A DNA stretch of 15,520 nt. Source: JOPF133 sp052144935. Its GTDB lineage: Bacteria; Acidobacteriota; Terriglobia; Bryobacterales; Bryobacteraceae. The stretch spans positions 1 through 15,520 of the forward strand of contig JBKQPR010000219.1 of the NCBI GenBank assembly GCA_052144935.1, in the 5' to 3' direction. The notes beneath the pieces were generated by a model. It was not told where the DNA came from, did no database searches, and worked only from the letters and a program-made list of their open reading frames with translations. Position 1 is the stretch's first letter, and every line of letters begins with the position of its first letter. This document shows, one piece after another, positions 1 to 7,688 of the stretch. Both the position numbers and the translations under genes were made by a program.

Positions 1-73
1 TGCCCGCGCACGCGTAACTCATCTGGAATCTGCGTGCTAGGGGCGCGTGCACAGATTGGACCGAATAACCGCG

Positions 74-149
74 AAAAAACCGGCCAAACTGCTTGACTCT
101 AAGTCACTTACGCTAGGCTTTTCGCGCCAGCAGATTTGGCCGGTTTTTT
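74..149. terminator. Bidirectional terminator-like inverted repeat
   Basis: A long stem forms between 74-92 and 130-149. It has about 15 base pairs (A-run, CCGGCC, AAA), one bulged A at 134, and then four more pairs (CTGC/GCAG). The right arm ends in seven T and the left arm begins with six A, so either strand would give a GC stem followed by a U-run, as in an intrinsic terminator. The 37-nt loop contains its own hairpin (TGACT CTA AGTCA, 94-106). It lies about 125 nt past the stop of the minus-strand VWFA gene and could serve that gene as well as a transcript entering from the left. No gene is recognised between 1 and 275. Confidence 0.7.
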
Positions 150-275
150 TATGTGATACGGCCAGGTGCCCCCCGGCCGCTTCTCACTCGTTCGGTTCGA
201 TCGTGTTCGTAGCTGCGCAGTCTGCGTTCACCACGCTGCCGGTCGGAGTGTGGCGGCTGATCCCCGCAGCATTCT

Positions 276-1265
276 CTATTTGGGATAGTACCCGGGGCGG
301 GTTCGCGCGGTCAGCTTCTTATCGGCCATAACGAGTGAGATCTTGCGATATCCCTTGCTCCCGTCGGTCCGGTCGGAAGTATAGGCGATGGTGTATTGAT
401 TCCGCAGTTCATCCTCGATCTCTCTGTAAATCTGGCTGATCGATTCATTTTTGGAAACCTCGAAACACCGTCCGCCGGTCTCCTGGGCCAGCCTTCGCAT
501 GATGCTCCGGCCGTGCTCGCGATAGATTCCCATCATCGCGATTACACCCGGATGAATGGCTCTGAGGGGGGAGGCCCCGAACACAATGGAGTAAATGAGC
601 GTGTCGGCGCGCTGAGCATATTCTATCGCCGTTCCGATCGATGTTTTGCTGTGGACGTCGCCGCCGTCAGAGAGCAGAATGAATGCCTTTCGGCCGTTCT
701 GGCGCCTCATCAGTTCCTCCGAAGCTTGCCGCACTGCATCGAAGAGGTGAGTGGAACCTCGCCTCGGAATCTCCAGGGCGTCGAGAGCCTTAGCCAGCGC
801 TTCGCGAGAGGACGTGAAGCCCTGAAGCAGTCCTACCTGGATATCGAAATGCACTACAAACGCCGAATCGTCCGCGCGTAGTACCTGATCGAGAAACGTG
901 AAGCTTGCCTTGCGCTCTGGTTCGAGAACCGGAATCTGACTTCGGCTTGTGTCCACGAGCAGGCCGATCTTCAGCGGCTGGTTCGATTCCTGAGAGAAGT
1001 GAAGGATGGTTTGGGGGCGGCCATCTTCTTGAAGCGAGAAGTCATCCTTGGTCAGATCTTTTACGAATCTGCCAGTCTTGTCGCGAACTGTTGCGAGCAG
1101 TTCGACCAGGTTTACGTCAGTCGAAAAGGTTACGTCCTGCGCCTGCGCCCGCCACAGTGCAGCGAGGATCAAATCGCGCCGGGAGACCAGGGATCTATGC
1201 GGCGAAGCGCGGGACGTTTGGGCGGGACGATTTGCGGCGGCCACGCGCCGATTATATGCCATCAT
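276..1265 (-). CDS. VWFA-domain secreted protein (acidobacterial type)
   Basis: Von Willebrand factor A protein of about 329 aa, of the kind found in many copies in Acidobacteriota (VWFA-related domain family); the molecular role is unknown. After a short N-terminal region with SRRDL and a small hydrophobic stretch (residues 28-43, possible signal peptide ending near AQAQ), residues 47-90 form the family's leader (FSTDVNLVELL, LTKDDFSLQEDG). The VWA fold follows at 97-290. The metal-ion-dependent adhesion site looks intact: DTSRS at 105-109, the Thr of GSTHLFDAV at 172, and DGGD at 200-203. The reading frame stays open far upstream (to 2426), but that part is antisense to the FN3 gene. Two ATG codons at 1265 and 1262 are the plausible first starts; GTG (V7) or TTG (before ILAAL) further in are alternatives. 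No clear Shine-Dalgarno sequence is seen, so the start is the weak point. Family assignment is firm. Confidence 0.85.
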   Translation of the reverse strand: MMAYNRRVAAANRPAQTSRASPHRSLVSRRDLILAALWRAQAQDVTFSTDVNLVELLATVRDKTGRFVKDLTKDDFSLQEDGRPQTILHFSQESNQPLKIGLLVDTSRSQIPVLEPERKASFTFLDQVLRADDSAFVVHFDIQVGLLQGFTSSREALAKALDALEIPRRGSTHLFDAVRQASEELMRRQNGRKAFILLSDGGDVHSKTSIGTAIEYAQRADTLIYSIVFGASPLRAIHPGVIAMMGIYREHGRSIMRRLAQETGGRCFEVSKNESISQIYREIEDELRNQYTIAYTSDRTDGSKGYRKISLVMADKKLTARTRPGYYPK

Positions 1266-1436
1266 TGGCCCAGAGGGCGCCCCGCCCGGCGGCACCTGGC
1301 CGCCCAGCTCAGCCCTATTATGTAGCCGGTGGCTGTCGGGGTCGCGGCTGGTATACGCCTGTGTGCTTCTGCCGGTCCCCCCGCCATCCCCGCCGGGTTG
1401 ACAAATCCGGCCCCGTAACGCCACCCTAAATCTTTG

Positions 1437-2429
1437 ATGCGCCGATTCTTCCCCGCACTGGTCGCGGCAGCCCTGTGGACCGGCGGCTGCGGTCACGTGG
1501 GCGATCCGATGGCTCCAAGGGCCAACGTCCCCGGCAAGATTACCGACCTCGCGGCGGTGCAACGCGGCTCCGTCATCTGGGCCCAGTTTTCGGTGCCGCC
1601 GCGCACCACCGAGGGACTCGCCATCACCACGCCGCTCACGTTCGATCTGCACGCCGGCCCCGGCCCCGGCGTGGAGCCGTTCGACCGCGAGCAATGGGTG
1701 GCCCAGACTAAACAGTTCGCGCCGTTCGCCGTCGAGGGCGGCCTCGCCATTTACCAGATTCCCATCGATGGGTGGGCCGGCAAGGAAATCCTGCTGTCCG
1801 CGCGCGCCGTCGGGGCCAATGGCAAGGATGCCGGCTGGTCTCCGTTCGTGACCGTGCCGGTGGCTCCGCCGCCAGCGGTGCCCCAACTTGGCGAACCCGA
1901 GGCTACCGCGCAGGGCGTTCGCCTCACCTGGAGCGGACAGGCCGGCGATGTGCGCATCTGGCGCCAAGGCCCCGGCGAGAAAGCCTTCAGCCGGATCGCC
2001 GACGTTCGCGAAGCGCCGCCCTGGACCGACACCACCGCCGAATTCGGCAAGCACTATACCTACCTGGTGCAGAGTATCGTGAAACTGACAGGCGGCAAGG
2101 AGGCCGAGAGCGATAAATCCGTCGAACGCGGCTACACACTCATAGACAGATTCCCGCCGGCCGCGCCGACCGGGCTGCACCTCAGTTTGGCGCCCAGTTC
2201 CATCGAGATCACCTGGCAGCAGAACACGGAATCCGACCTGGCAGGCTACCGCCTTTATCGCGCCGTGGGTGATGGGGCCTTCGAGCGCCTCGCCGAAGTG
2301 TCGCAGATACCGAGCTATTCCGACCACGCCGTGGAAGCCGGCAAGACCTACCGCTACGCGGTCAGCGCCATCGATCAATCCGGCAATGAGAGCGACCGTT
2401 CGGTGCCGGTCCAGGTGACTATGCAATAG
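1437..2429 (+). CDS. Fibronectin type III domain lipoprotein
   Basis: A 330-aa exported protein. The N-terminus MRRFFPALVAAALW followed by TGGC looks like a lipoprotein signal with Cys at about residue 18, so it is probably anchored in a membrane facing the periplasm. Residues 20-130 form a poorly recognised region. Two fibronectin type III modules follow, at about 137-225 and 238-330; the second shows LSLAPSSIEITWQ, YRLYRA and YRYAVSAIDQSGNES, typical FN3 strands. FN3 modules usually mediate binding or spacing; no catalytic motif is visible. ATG at 1437 is chosen over an in-frame TTG at 1434. No good ribosome site precedes it. It is divergent from the VWFA gene across 171 bp. The function is otherwise unknown. 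Confidence 0.85.
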   Translation: MRRFFPALVAAALWTGGCGHVGDPMAPRANVPGKITDLAAVQRGSVIWAQFSVPPRTTEGLAITTPLTFDLHAGPGPGVEPFDREQWVAQTKQFAPFAVEGGLAIYQIPIDGWAGKEILLSARAVGANGKDAGWSPFVTVPVAPPPAVPQLGEPEATAQGVRLTWSGQAGDVRIWRQGPGEKAFSRIADVREAPPWTDTTAEFGKHYTYLVQSIVKLTGGKEAESDKSVERGYTLIDRFPPAAPTGLHLSLAPSSIEITWQQNTESDLAGYRLYRAVGDGAFERLAEVSQIPSYSDHAVEAGKTYRYAVSAIDQSGNESDRSVPVQVTMQ

Positions 2430-2519
2430 GCCGGCGCAGGAGGGTTTGAGACATGGGCGACATCACGCCTCTGGCCGCGAGGGACCATCCAAATGGGCCG
2501 GCCGCGGGGGGTTGAGACA
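2429..2519. repeat. Direct repeat pair ending in TTGAGACA
   Basis: Two imperfect copies of about 24 nt start with GGCCGG, continue with a G-rich stretch and end in TTGAGACA, at 2429-2453 and 2496-2519. They are about 67 bp apart, immediately downstream of the FN3 gene stop. Whether they belong to a dispersed family cannot be seen from one window. Confidence 0.5.
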
Positions 2520-2766
2520 GTCCGGTGGCGCGCTCCGTGTTCGCCGAAGAGGCGGGTCGCGGATTGATTCATGCCGAAGAATGGGGGCAACGGAGGCGGC
2601 GATTTTTGGGGGAATCCCCCAAGATAATTCCTAAGTCCTTTTCTTTCAGACAAAAGTTTGGGGGAATCCCCCAAAATTCCCCACTCTGGCGCCAGGAATA
2701 GGGAATTCTTCGCGCCCGTTTCAGCGGAATCGCAGGAGGCTCCGGACGCAGTATCCTGGTTAGCAA
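2430..2766. other. Repeat-rich intergenic region without a gene
   Basis: This 337-bp gap contains no convincing gene on either strand; short open frames here overlap repeats and have no recognisable protein features. It holds a pair of direct repeats ending in TTGAGACA (2429-2453 and 2496-2519) and two identical 17-nt hairpins (2606-2622, 2658-2674). A further imperfect hairpin has arms AATTCCC at 2675-2681 and GGGAATT at 2701-2707, with GGCGCC in its loop. The mix resembles an accumulation of small palindromic interspersed elements rather than a promoter region. Confidence 0.6.
2606..2674. repeat. Two identical 17-nt hairpin elements
   Basis: The sequence TTGGGGGAATCCCCCAA occurs at 2606-2622 and again, letter for letter, at 2658-2674. 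Each copy folds into a 7-bp stem with an AAT triloop. The spacer holds pyrimidine-rich and purine-rich stretches. No T-run follows either hairpin on either strand, so a simple terminator is unlikely. A REP/BIME-like palindromic unit is the closest known type. Confidence 0.75.
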
Positions 2767-3186
2767 ATGCGTTGCCTACGGACGAGCCGGGAACGAACCG
2801 CGCTGCTATGGCTGCTCCTCGGCACCGCGCCATTACTCGCGAGCGGTCGCATAGGGGACATCGAATTCTTCGGCTACAAAGGGATCGATATTGCCAAGGT
2901 CCGGGAAATTCTGCCCGTGCATGAAGGCGACAAATATTCCGATCGGATGAAAGGCCTGATCCGCCAGGCTGTGGCCGGGGTCATAGGCAAAGAGCCGACC
3001 GACGTGGATCTGACCTGTTGCGATGAGAAAGGGAACGTGTTGCTCTTCATTGGCCTCCCTGGCGCATCGTACAAAAGCTTCGCCTGCAATTCCGAACCCA
3101 AGGGCAACGATCGGCTACCACCGGAGATCATGAAGCTCTATAGCCGTCTGGACCGCGCCATTGAGACGGCTGTGCGCAAGGGTGGT
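2767..3186 (+). pseudogene. Truncated secreted protein (3' end lost)
   Basis: The frame starts with a clear signal peptide (TALLWLLLGTAPLLASG, residues 11-27). About 110 residues of ordinary protein follow, including GDIEFFGYKGIDIAKVREIL, which resembles a small POTRA-like or processing module, and a Cys pair in DLTCCDEKGN. Protein-like sequence stops at about residue 140 (AVRKGG). From 3254 onward the frame continues only as antisense of the sulfatase gene, to a chance stop at 3642. I recall longer relatives that continue into HEAT-type repeats, but cannot verify this here. The most likely reading is a gene that lost its 3' part when the sulfatase segment arrived. It could instead be a short intact protein ending in junk. 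Confidence 0.6.
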
Positions 3187-3253
3187 GTCAACACATCTAC
3201 GCCGCGCCATCGGACTGCCGATCTGGGCGTTCTTGGCACGGTCTCATGCCGGA

Positions 3254-4660
3254 TCAGTCCGCCAAGTCCGCGTCGCGCTGCGACCGGACCGCGCGCTCTC
3301 TGGCGGGATCGTAACTCGGATTCGCAACCGCCATCTGGGCGCCTACGTCGCGTCTCCAATTCTCCAGCCTCTGCTTCATCCGGTTTGCCCGATCCGGATC
3401 GCGGCGCGCCAGGTCGGCTGTCTCCGAGATGTCCTGGACGAGATTATATAACTCGACTCGGCCGTCCTCCTGAAAGTGAACCAGCCGCCACGGACCTTGA
3501 CGGATGGCGCTATAAGGGGTCGCGCCTCCGGCATGATAGTGAGGATAGTGCCAGAAGATGGCGTCGCGGCTCAATCCGCGGGATCCCTGGCACAATCTCG
3601 CCAGGCTCTCTCCATCGATCACCTGACTTCGCCCCCGCGTAGCGCCTGTCATTTCGAGCACCGTGGGATACAGATCAATTCCAATCACCGGCGTCTCGCA
3701 ACTCGATGCCGCGCGAGTGTGGCCCGGCCATCGAATCATCAAGGGAACCCGCACCCCGCCTTCGTATGCCGATCCTTTGCCGGCGCGGAGAGGGGAGTTC
3801 ACCGTGTTTTGAATGAGGCCGCCGTTGTCGGAGGTAAAGATGACGACAGTCTGGCTGGACAACCGCAATTCATCCAGCTTCGCCAGGACTTTGCCGAAGT
3901 TCTCATCGACGCTCTCGATCATGGCGGCATAAGCGGCATTCTTGTGATGTACGCCAGGCGGCCTCGACTTGCACCGGCCGAGAATGTCCGGCTTGGGTTG
4001 GAGCGGATTATGGACGGCGTGATGCGCCAAGTAAAGGAAAAAGGGCCTGCTGCGGTTTTCCTCCAGGAACTTGAGAGCTTCGTTGCCTTCACGATCGGTC
4101 AAATACTCGCCTTGGGGGCCATCCGGAAGAGTTTCGATTCCATACGGAGAAAAGTAACTGGGCGGCTGTCCGCGGAACGTGCCGCCAATATTCCGATCGA
4201 ACCCTTGATGCTCCGGATAAAACGGCTCATTCCCCAGATGCCATTTGCCTATGTGCTGGGTTCGATACCCCAGCGGCTTGAGCATCTCCGCCATGGTCCG
4301 TTCTTCGAGTGGCAGGTGCTGGGTCCAATCGGGGGGCTTGAGCTTCGCCCAGGGATGCTGTTCTCCGGGAATGTAGTCGGTAATGTGAAGCCGCGCGGGG
4401 TACTTTCCGGTCATAATTCCAGCGCGCGATGGTGAGCAGACGGTACATGCCGAGTAAGCCTGAGTGAACCTCACGCTCTGCGTCCCGAAGCGGTCGATGT
4501 TCGGTGTTCGGTAATAGTCGCTTCCGAAGCAGCCGAGGTCGGTCCAGCCCAGGTCGTCGATCAGACACAGCACGATATTGGGACGTTGTCGGGCTCGGCT
4601 ACCTTGGAAAGCCAGTAATGGCAGCCCAGCGAGGATTTGCCGTCGTGTGAGATTCGCCAT
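3254..4660 (-). CDS. Sulfatase (arylsulfatase A-like, Tat-exported)
   Basis: A 468-aa S1-family sulfatase that hydrolyses sulfate esters, probably on polysaccharides or other sulfated organics outside the cytoplasm. The N-terminus NLTRRQILAGLPLLAF is a twin-arginine signal. Metal-binding Asp35-Asp36 lie in LIDDLGW. The formylglycine signature is CSPSR at 75-79, so Cys75 would be oxidised by a formylglycine-generating enzyme encoded elsewhere. Further active-site elements are GKWH (138-141), the His pair near 213-214, SDNGG (277-281) and the KGSAYEGG segment. The length is normal and all key residues are present, so it looks functional. ATG at 4660 has AGGAG three bases upstream. The gene is isolated, between a truncated gene and an IS21 remnant, which suggests acquisition by rearrangement. 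The exact substrate cannot be told. Confidence 0.93.
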   Translation of the reverse strand: MANLTRRQILAGLPLLAFQGSRARQRPNIVLCLIDDLGWTDLGCFGSDYYRTPNIDRFGTQSVRFTQAYSACTVCSPSRAGIMTGKYPARLHITDYIPGEQHPWAKLKPPDWTQHLPLEERTMAEMLKPLGYRTQHIGKWHLGNEPFYPEHQGFDRNIGGTFRGQPPSYFSPYGIETLPDGPQGEYLTDREGNEALKFLEENRSRPFFLYLAHHAVHNPLQPKPDILGRCKSRPPGVHHKNAAYAAMIESVDENFGKVLAKLDELRLSSQTVVIFTSDNGGLIQNTVNSPLRAGKGSAYEGGVRVPLMIRWPGHTRAASSCETPVIGIDLYPTVLEMTGATRGRSQVIDGESLARLCQGSRGLSRDAIFWHYPHYHAGGATPYSAIRQGPWRLVHFQEDGRVELYNLVQDISETADLARRDPDRANRMKQRLENWRRDVGAQMAVANPSYDPARERAVRSQRDADLAD

Positions 4661-4674
4661 GCGCTCCTGAATTC

Positions 4675-4693
4675 GGAAGTGCTAGAGACTTCC
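4675..4693. promoter_or_regulatory. Inverted repeat in the sulfatase leader
   Basis: GGAAGT (4675-4680) and ACTTCC (4688-4693) form a perfect 6-bp inverted repeat with a 7-nt spacer, about 15 nt upstream of the sulfatase start. It is flanked by GAATTC-like half sites. It could be an operator or a 5'-UTR hairpin. Only position and symmetry support this. Confidence 0.3.
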
Positions 4694-4738
4694 ATGGGGA
4701 ATTCCGTTCTCATGCCCGGATTGGAACCTAAACGCCTA

Positions 4739-4921
4739 TCAGCATACACCCGGCCGCGTCCGAGCATCGGTCTTGCGCGAGCGTACGGCCTCGATCCGAT
4801 CGGTGGAGAAGGCGTGCAGCGGAGGAGCCAGCAAGCGAGACTGTTCTTCGGCGAAAACCTCGGCGGCTGTGTGATTGTCGCCGCCGGGCCAGCGCCGTTC
4901 CGTCTCAATGGCATTACGAAC
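4739..4921 (-). pseudogene. IS21-family IstA transposase remnant
   Basis: About 60 codons on the minus strand match the C-terminal part of IstA, the IS21 transposase. They contain AAEVFAEEQSRLLAPPLHAF and then STDRIEAVRSRKT. Intact IstA proteins have here an 'AEEQPRLLPLP...F.TD.RVEVRVGKT' pattern leading to a YSVP motif. The remnant hits a stop at 4739 exactly where YSVP would follow. The open frame extends upstream to 5068 without recognisable homology. No catalytic core, no IstB and no terminal repeats are visible, so this is a dead scar. The identification comes from motif recall rather than a search. The remaining bases from 4661 to 5068 hold no gene I can support. Confidence 0.65.
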
Positions 4922-5068
4922 GGCGTCAGGCGTCAGGGGGCTTGGATTGAAAACACCGCTCGACCAAGCCGCGCTTACCGTTGCCTCTCCATTAGAAAAC
5001 CAGGAACGGTGCCTCAAGACTTTGCAGGATAGTCTCCGAAAGGCCCATCTCCAGTGTCCGGCCCTCAC

Positions 5069-7495
5069 CTACATCAGCGTCAAGGGGTCGACATCGATGA
5101 CCAGCGCGGTAGCGCCCCATTTGCGCTCCTGGGCGAACGAGCGGATCCGCTGCAGCAGTTCGTTGAGCGCCTTCCGGCTGGAGGCCTTGATCAGAAACTG
5201 GTACCGGTATTCGTTCTTCAAGCGCGGAACGGGCGCCTCCGCGGGCCCCATCACGCGCAGTTTGTCGGGCGGCGGATTCAGCAGCAATCCGAGATCCGCG
5301 CTCATCCGCATGGCCATCTCCTTCTTCTCGCTGCGCACCAAAACGTTGGCCATGGCGCTGAAGGGCGGGTAGAGCATCATGCGCCGGAAATTCAGCTCCT
5401 TTTCGTAGAATGCCGCGTAATCCTGGGCCGCCGCCAGACGCACCGCGTAGTGGTCGGGGTTGATGGTCTGGATCAGCACGATCCCCGGCACGTTGCCGCG
5501 CCCGGCCCTCCCGGCCACCTGGGTCAACAGTTGGAAGGTGCGCTCGGCGGCCCGGAAATCCGGCATCCCCAGGCCGATATCCGCGGAAACCACGCCCACC
5601 AGCGTCACGTTGGGAATATCGTGGCCCTTGGCGATCATCTGGGTGCCCACCAGGAGGTCGTAGCTGCCCTCGCGGAACGCCTGCAGAATGGTCTCGTAAT
5701 GCTTCTTGCCGGTCACCGTGTCACGGTCCAGGCGGGCGATCCGCGCCGCGGGGTAATACTGGTGCAATTCCTCCTCGACCCGCTCCGACCCGAGTCCCAG
5801 AAAATAGATATGCTCGCTGGCGCACTTGGGGCAGGCCGACGGGACCTTCTCGGCGTAGCCGCAGTAGTGGCACAGCAGTCGCCGGTCGCGCTTGTGATAC
5901 GTCAGGGTGAGCGAGCAGTTCAGGCAGTTCACGCGCTCGCCGCACGCCCGGCAGGCCACAAAACTGGAAAAGCCCCTCCGGTTCAGCATCACGATGGTCT
6001 GCTCGCCGTTTGCCAGGCGCCGGCCGATGGCTTCCAGCAGCTTGCGCGAAAAGGTGGCCTGCTTGCGGGTTTCCAGGAACTCCTGGCGCATGTCGATCAG
6101 CGCCACCGCCGGCATGGGCCGCGCCTCGATGCGCTCGGGCAATTCGAGCAGCGTGTATTTGCCGCGCCCGGCATTGTAGCGGCTCTCCAGGCTCGGGGTG
6201 GCCGACCCCAATACGACGCACGCGCCGGCCCCCTGGGCCCGAACTATGGCCACATCCCGGCCGTTGTACCGCGGCGTCTCTTCCTGTTTGTAGCTGCCGT
6301 CGTGCTCTTCGTCGACCACGATCAGGCCCAGGTTGCGCACCGGCGCGAACACACCCGACCGCGTGCCCACCACCACCGAAGCCGCGCCCGACCGGATGCG
6401 CCGCCACTGCTCCGAGCGCTCCACGTCCGTAAACGCGCTGTGCAGAATGGCTACCCGGTCGCCGAAACGGAAAAAAAACTGGCCCGCCATGGCTGGCGTC
6501 AGGGCGATCTCGGGCACCAACAGCAGCGCGCTCCGCCCATCCTCGACGACCGCTTCGATGGCATTCAGGTACACCTCGGTCTTTCCGGACCCGGTGACGC
6601 CGTGCAGTAGAAACGTGCGAAACCGGCGCGCCAGAATGGCTTCCCGGATGGCCTCAAACGAGGCCTGCTGCGCGGGGTTCAAGGCATGCCGCGTCCGCAA
6701 GGGTCCGGCCGCCGAGGGGACCATTTCGGTCTTCAGCGACAGCACGCCCCGGCGCGCCAGCGAGCGCGCGGCCGGGCTGGCGTTCTTGACCATGTCTTCG
6801 AGGTCCTTCAGGTTGTGGGATCCCGGATGCAGCTCCAGAAAAGCGCGCAGTTCACGCTCCGCCTTGCTCAACTTGCTCAACTGGGGGATCTCCGGCGGAG
6901 CCGCCGCCAGTTCCACCCGCAGCCGGCCGGCCGGCGCGCGCAAGGGGTCGCGCGACCCCTCCACCTGCTCGGCCACGATGAATCCCTGGCGCTCCAGCGA
7001 CCGCAGAGCCTTCTCGGCGAGCGGAAGAGCCTTGGCCACGTAGGCCGCCGAGAGGGGGCGCTTTTCGAGCATCCGCAGCACCTGCGACACGGGGTCCTCG
7101 GGCGCGGTGTCGAACAGCAGTTGCCGCGCCGCATCGCGCCCGGAATCGGTCAGCGACCAGATCTTGCCGCGGCGGATCTCGGCCGCCAGCGGCAGCATCC
7201 CGCGCAGCACCTCGCCCAGAGGGGCGCAATAATAGGCCGCGATCCAGCGCCCCAGCGCCAGCAGCTCGCCGTCCAGCACCGGCTCGGCATCGATCAACCG
7301 CAACGCCTCGCGCGTAGCCATCTGTGGCGGGTCGTCATGGCACCGCAGAATCACCCCGGTCAGCTTGCGCGGGCCGAACGGCACAATCAACCGGCTGCCC
7401 TCCCGCACGCGATGCCGCAGCGTCTCCGGCAGGGCGTAAGTGAAAGGTTGGTCTAGCGGCACCGGCAGGCTGACATCGCAATAAAGGGGCACCAT
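5069..7495 (-). CDS. priA: Primosomal replication-restart helicase PriA
   Basis: An 808-aa superfamily 2 3'-5' DNA helicase that reloads the replisome at stalled forks. The N-terminal 3'-DNA-binding domain begins VSLPVPLDQPFTYALPE (residues 7-23). A winged-helix-like region follows at about 110-200. The ATPase core shows Walker A GVTGSGKT (299-306), DEEH (395-398), GSATPS, and in lobe 2 VGTQMIAKGHD and QVAGRAGRG. The zinc-binding insert carries all eight Cys (515, 518, 524, 527, 542, 545, 555, 558). Length and motifs are complete. An in-frame TTG at 7513 would add six residues, but ATG at 7495 gives the usual start just before the conserved strand. It is separated from hpt by 259 bp that contains a decayed copy of its own 5' end, so it is probably transcribed independently. 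Confidence 0.97.
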   Translation of the reverse strand: MVPLYCDVSLPVPLDQPFTYALPETLRHRVREGSRLIVPFGPRKLTGVILRCHDDPPQMATREALRLIDAEPVLDGELLALGRWIAAYYCAPLGEVLRGMLPLAAEIRRGKIWSLTDSGRDAARQLLFDTAPEDPVSQVLRMLEKRPLSAAYVAKALPLAEKALRSLERQGFIVAEQVEGSRDPLRAPAGRLRVELAAAPPEIPQLSKLSKAERELRAFLELHPGSHNLKDLEDMVKNASPAARSLARRGVLSLKTEMVPSAAGPLRTRHALNPAQQASFEAIREAILARRFRTFLLHGVTGSGKTEVYLNAIEAVVEDGRSALLLVPEIALTPAMAGQFFFRFGDRVAILHSAFTDVERSEQWRRIRSGAASVVVGTRSGVFAPVRNLGLIVVDEEHDGSYKQEETPRYNGRDVAIVRAQGAGACVVLGSATPSLESRYNAGRGKYTLLELPERIEARPMPAVALIDMRQEFLETRKQATFSRKLLEAIGRRLANGEQTIVMLNRRGFSSFVACRACGERVNCLNCSLTLTYHKRDRRLLCHYCGYAEKVPSACPKCASEHIYFLGLGSERVEEELHQYYPAARIARLDRDTVTGKKHYETILQAFREGSYDLLVGTQMIAKGHDIPNVTLVGVVSADIGLGMPDFRAAERTFQLLTQVAGRAGRGNVPGIVLIQTINPDHYAVRLAAAQDYAAFYEKELNFRRMMLYPPFSAMANVLVRSEKKEMAMRMSADLGLLLNPPPDKLRVMGPAEAPVPRLKNEYRYQFLIKASSRKALNELLQRIRSFAQERKWGATALVIDVDPLTLM

Positions 7496-7514
7496 CTTCA
7501 GGGTAACCGACAAG

Positions 7515-7538
7515 CAGAAGTCAGGAGTCAGAATGAAG
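7515..7538 (+). repeat. Purine-rich tract, inverted partner of minisatellite
   Basis: CAGAAGTCAGGAGTCAGAAT and following bases on the plus strand closely match the reverse complement of the 14-bp units at 7689-7754 (CAGAAGACAGGAGGCAGAAG). The decayed priA copy is therefore bracketed by related tracts in inverted orientation. Confidence 0.55.
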
Positions 7539-7540
7539 AC

Positions 7541-7676
7541 CGGCCGCAGCGCCTCGCGCCCGGCGACCCGCGGCGGCTTGTCATGGCACCGCAGAATTCT
7601 CCGATCAGCTTGCGCTGCTGGCAGAGCGTTAGTGGAAGGTCTGGTCCCAGCGGCACCCGGACAGAAGCCGGAATGC
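7541..7676 (-). pseudogene. Decayed partial duplication of priA 5' end
   Basis: This stretch aligns directly, same orientation, with the priA coding segment at about 7295-7480. Shared blocks include GCCTCGCGC (7551 versus 7305), the exact block GTCATGGCACCGCAGAAT, CAGCTTGCGC, and GGCAG-GCGTNAGTG-AAGG followed by AGCGGCAC. About 45 nt present in priA are missing from the middle. In protein terms the minus strand still spells RKLIGEF and PLGPDLPLTL, echoing priA RKLTGVI and PVPLDQPFTY. The frame is disrupted and there is no start, so it is non-coding. It corresponds to about priA residues 6-64. Confidence 0.8.
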
Positions 7677-7688
7677 CGCTGTCGCCCG

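Noticed and set aside
94..106. tRNA anticodon-arm-like hairpin
   Set aside because: The loop is only three bases, and no acceptor, D or T arms or GGTTCGA-type motif flank it.
1398..1431. Promoter for the FN3 gene from a perfect TTGACA
   Set aside because: No -10 hexamer at acceptable spacing; the nearest AT-rich stretch (CTAAAT) is about 22 bp away and would give a leaderless start.
1266..2426. Minus-strand open frame continuing upstream of the VWFA protein
   Set aside because: It is antisense to the FN3 lipoprotein gene, has no domain features, and the protein-like sequence begins only near SRRDL.
3187..3642. Continuation of the truncated secreted protein frame
   Set aside because: From 3254 onward it runs antisense through the sulfatase and reads as Arg/Pro/Ser-rich shadow sequence.
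4922..5068. Upstream part of the open frame containing the IstA remnant
   Set aside because: No IstA-like or other recognisable sequence before about residue 50, so it is not annotated as coding.
5054..6610. 518-codon plus-strand open frame
   Set aside because: It is the antisense of priA; the composition (His, Gln, Arg, Ala-rich) is typical of a shadow of a GC-rich gene.
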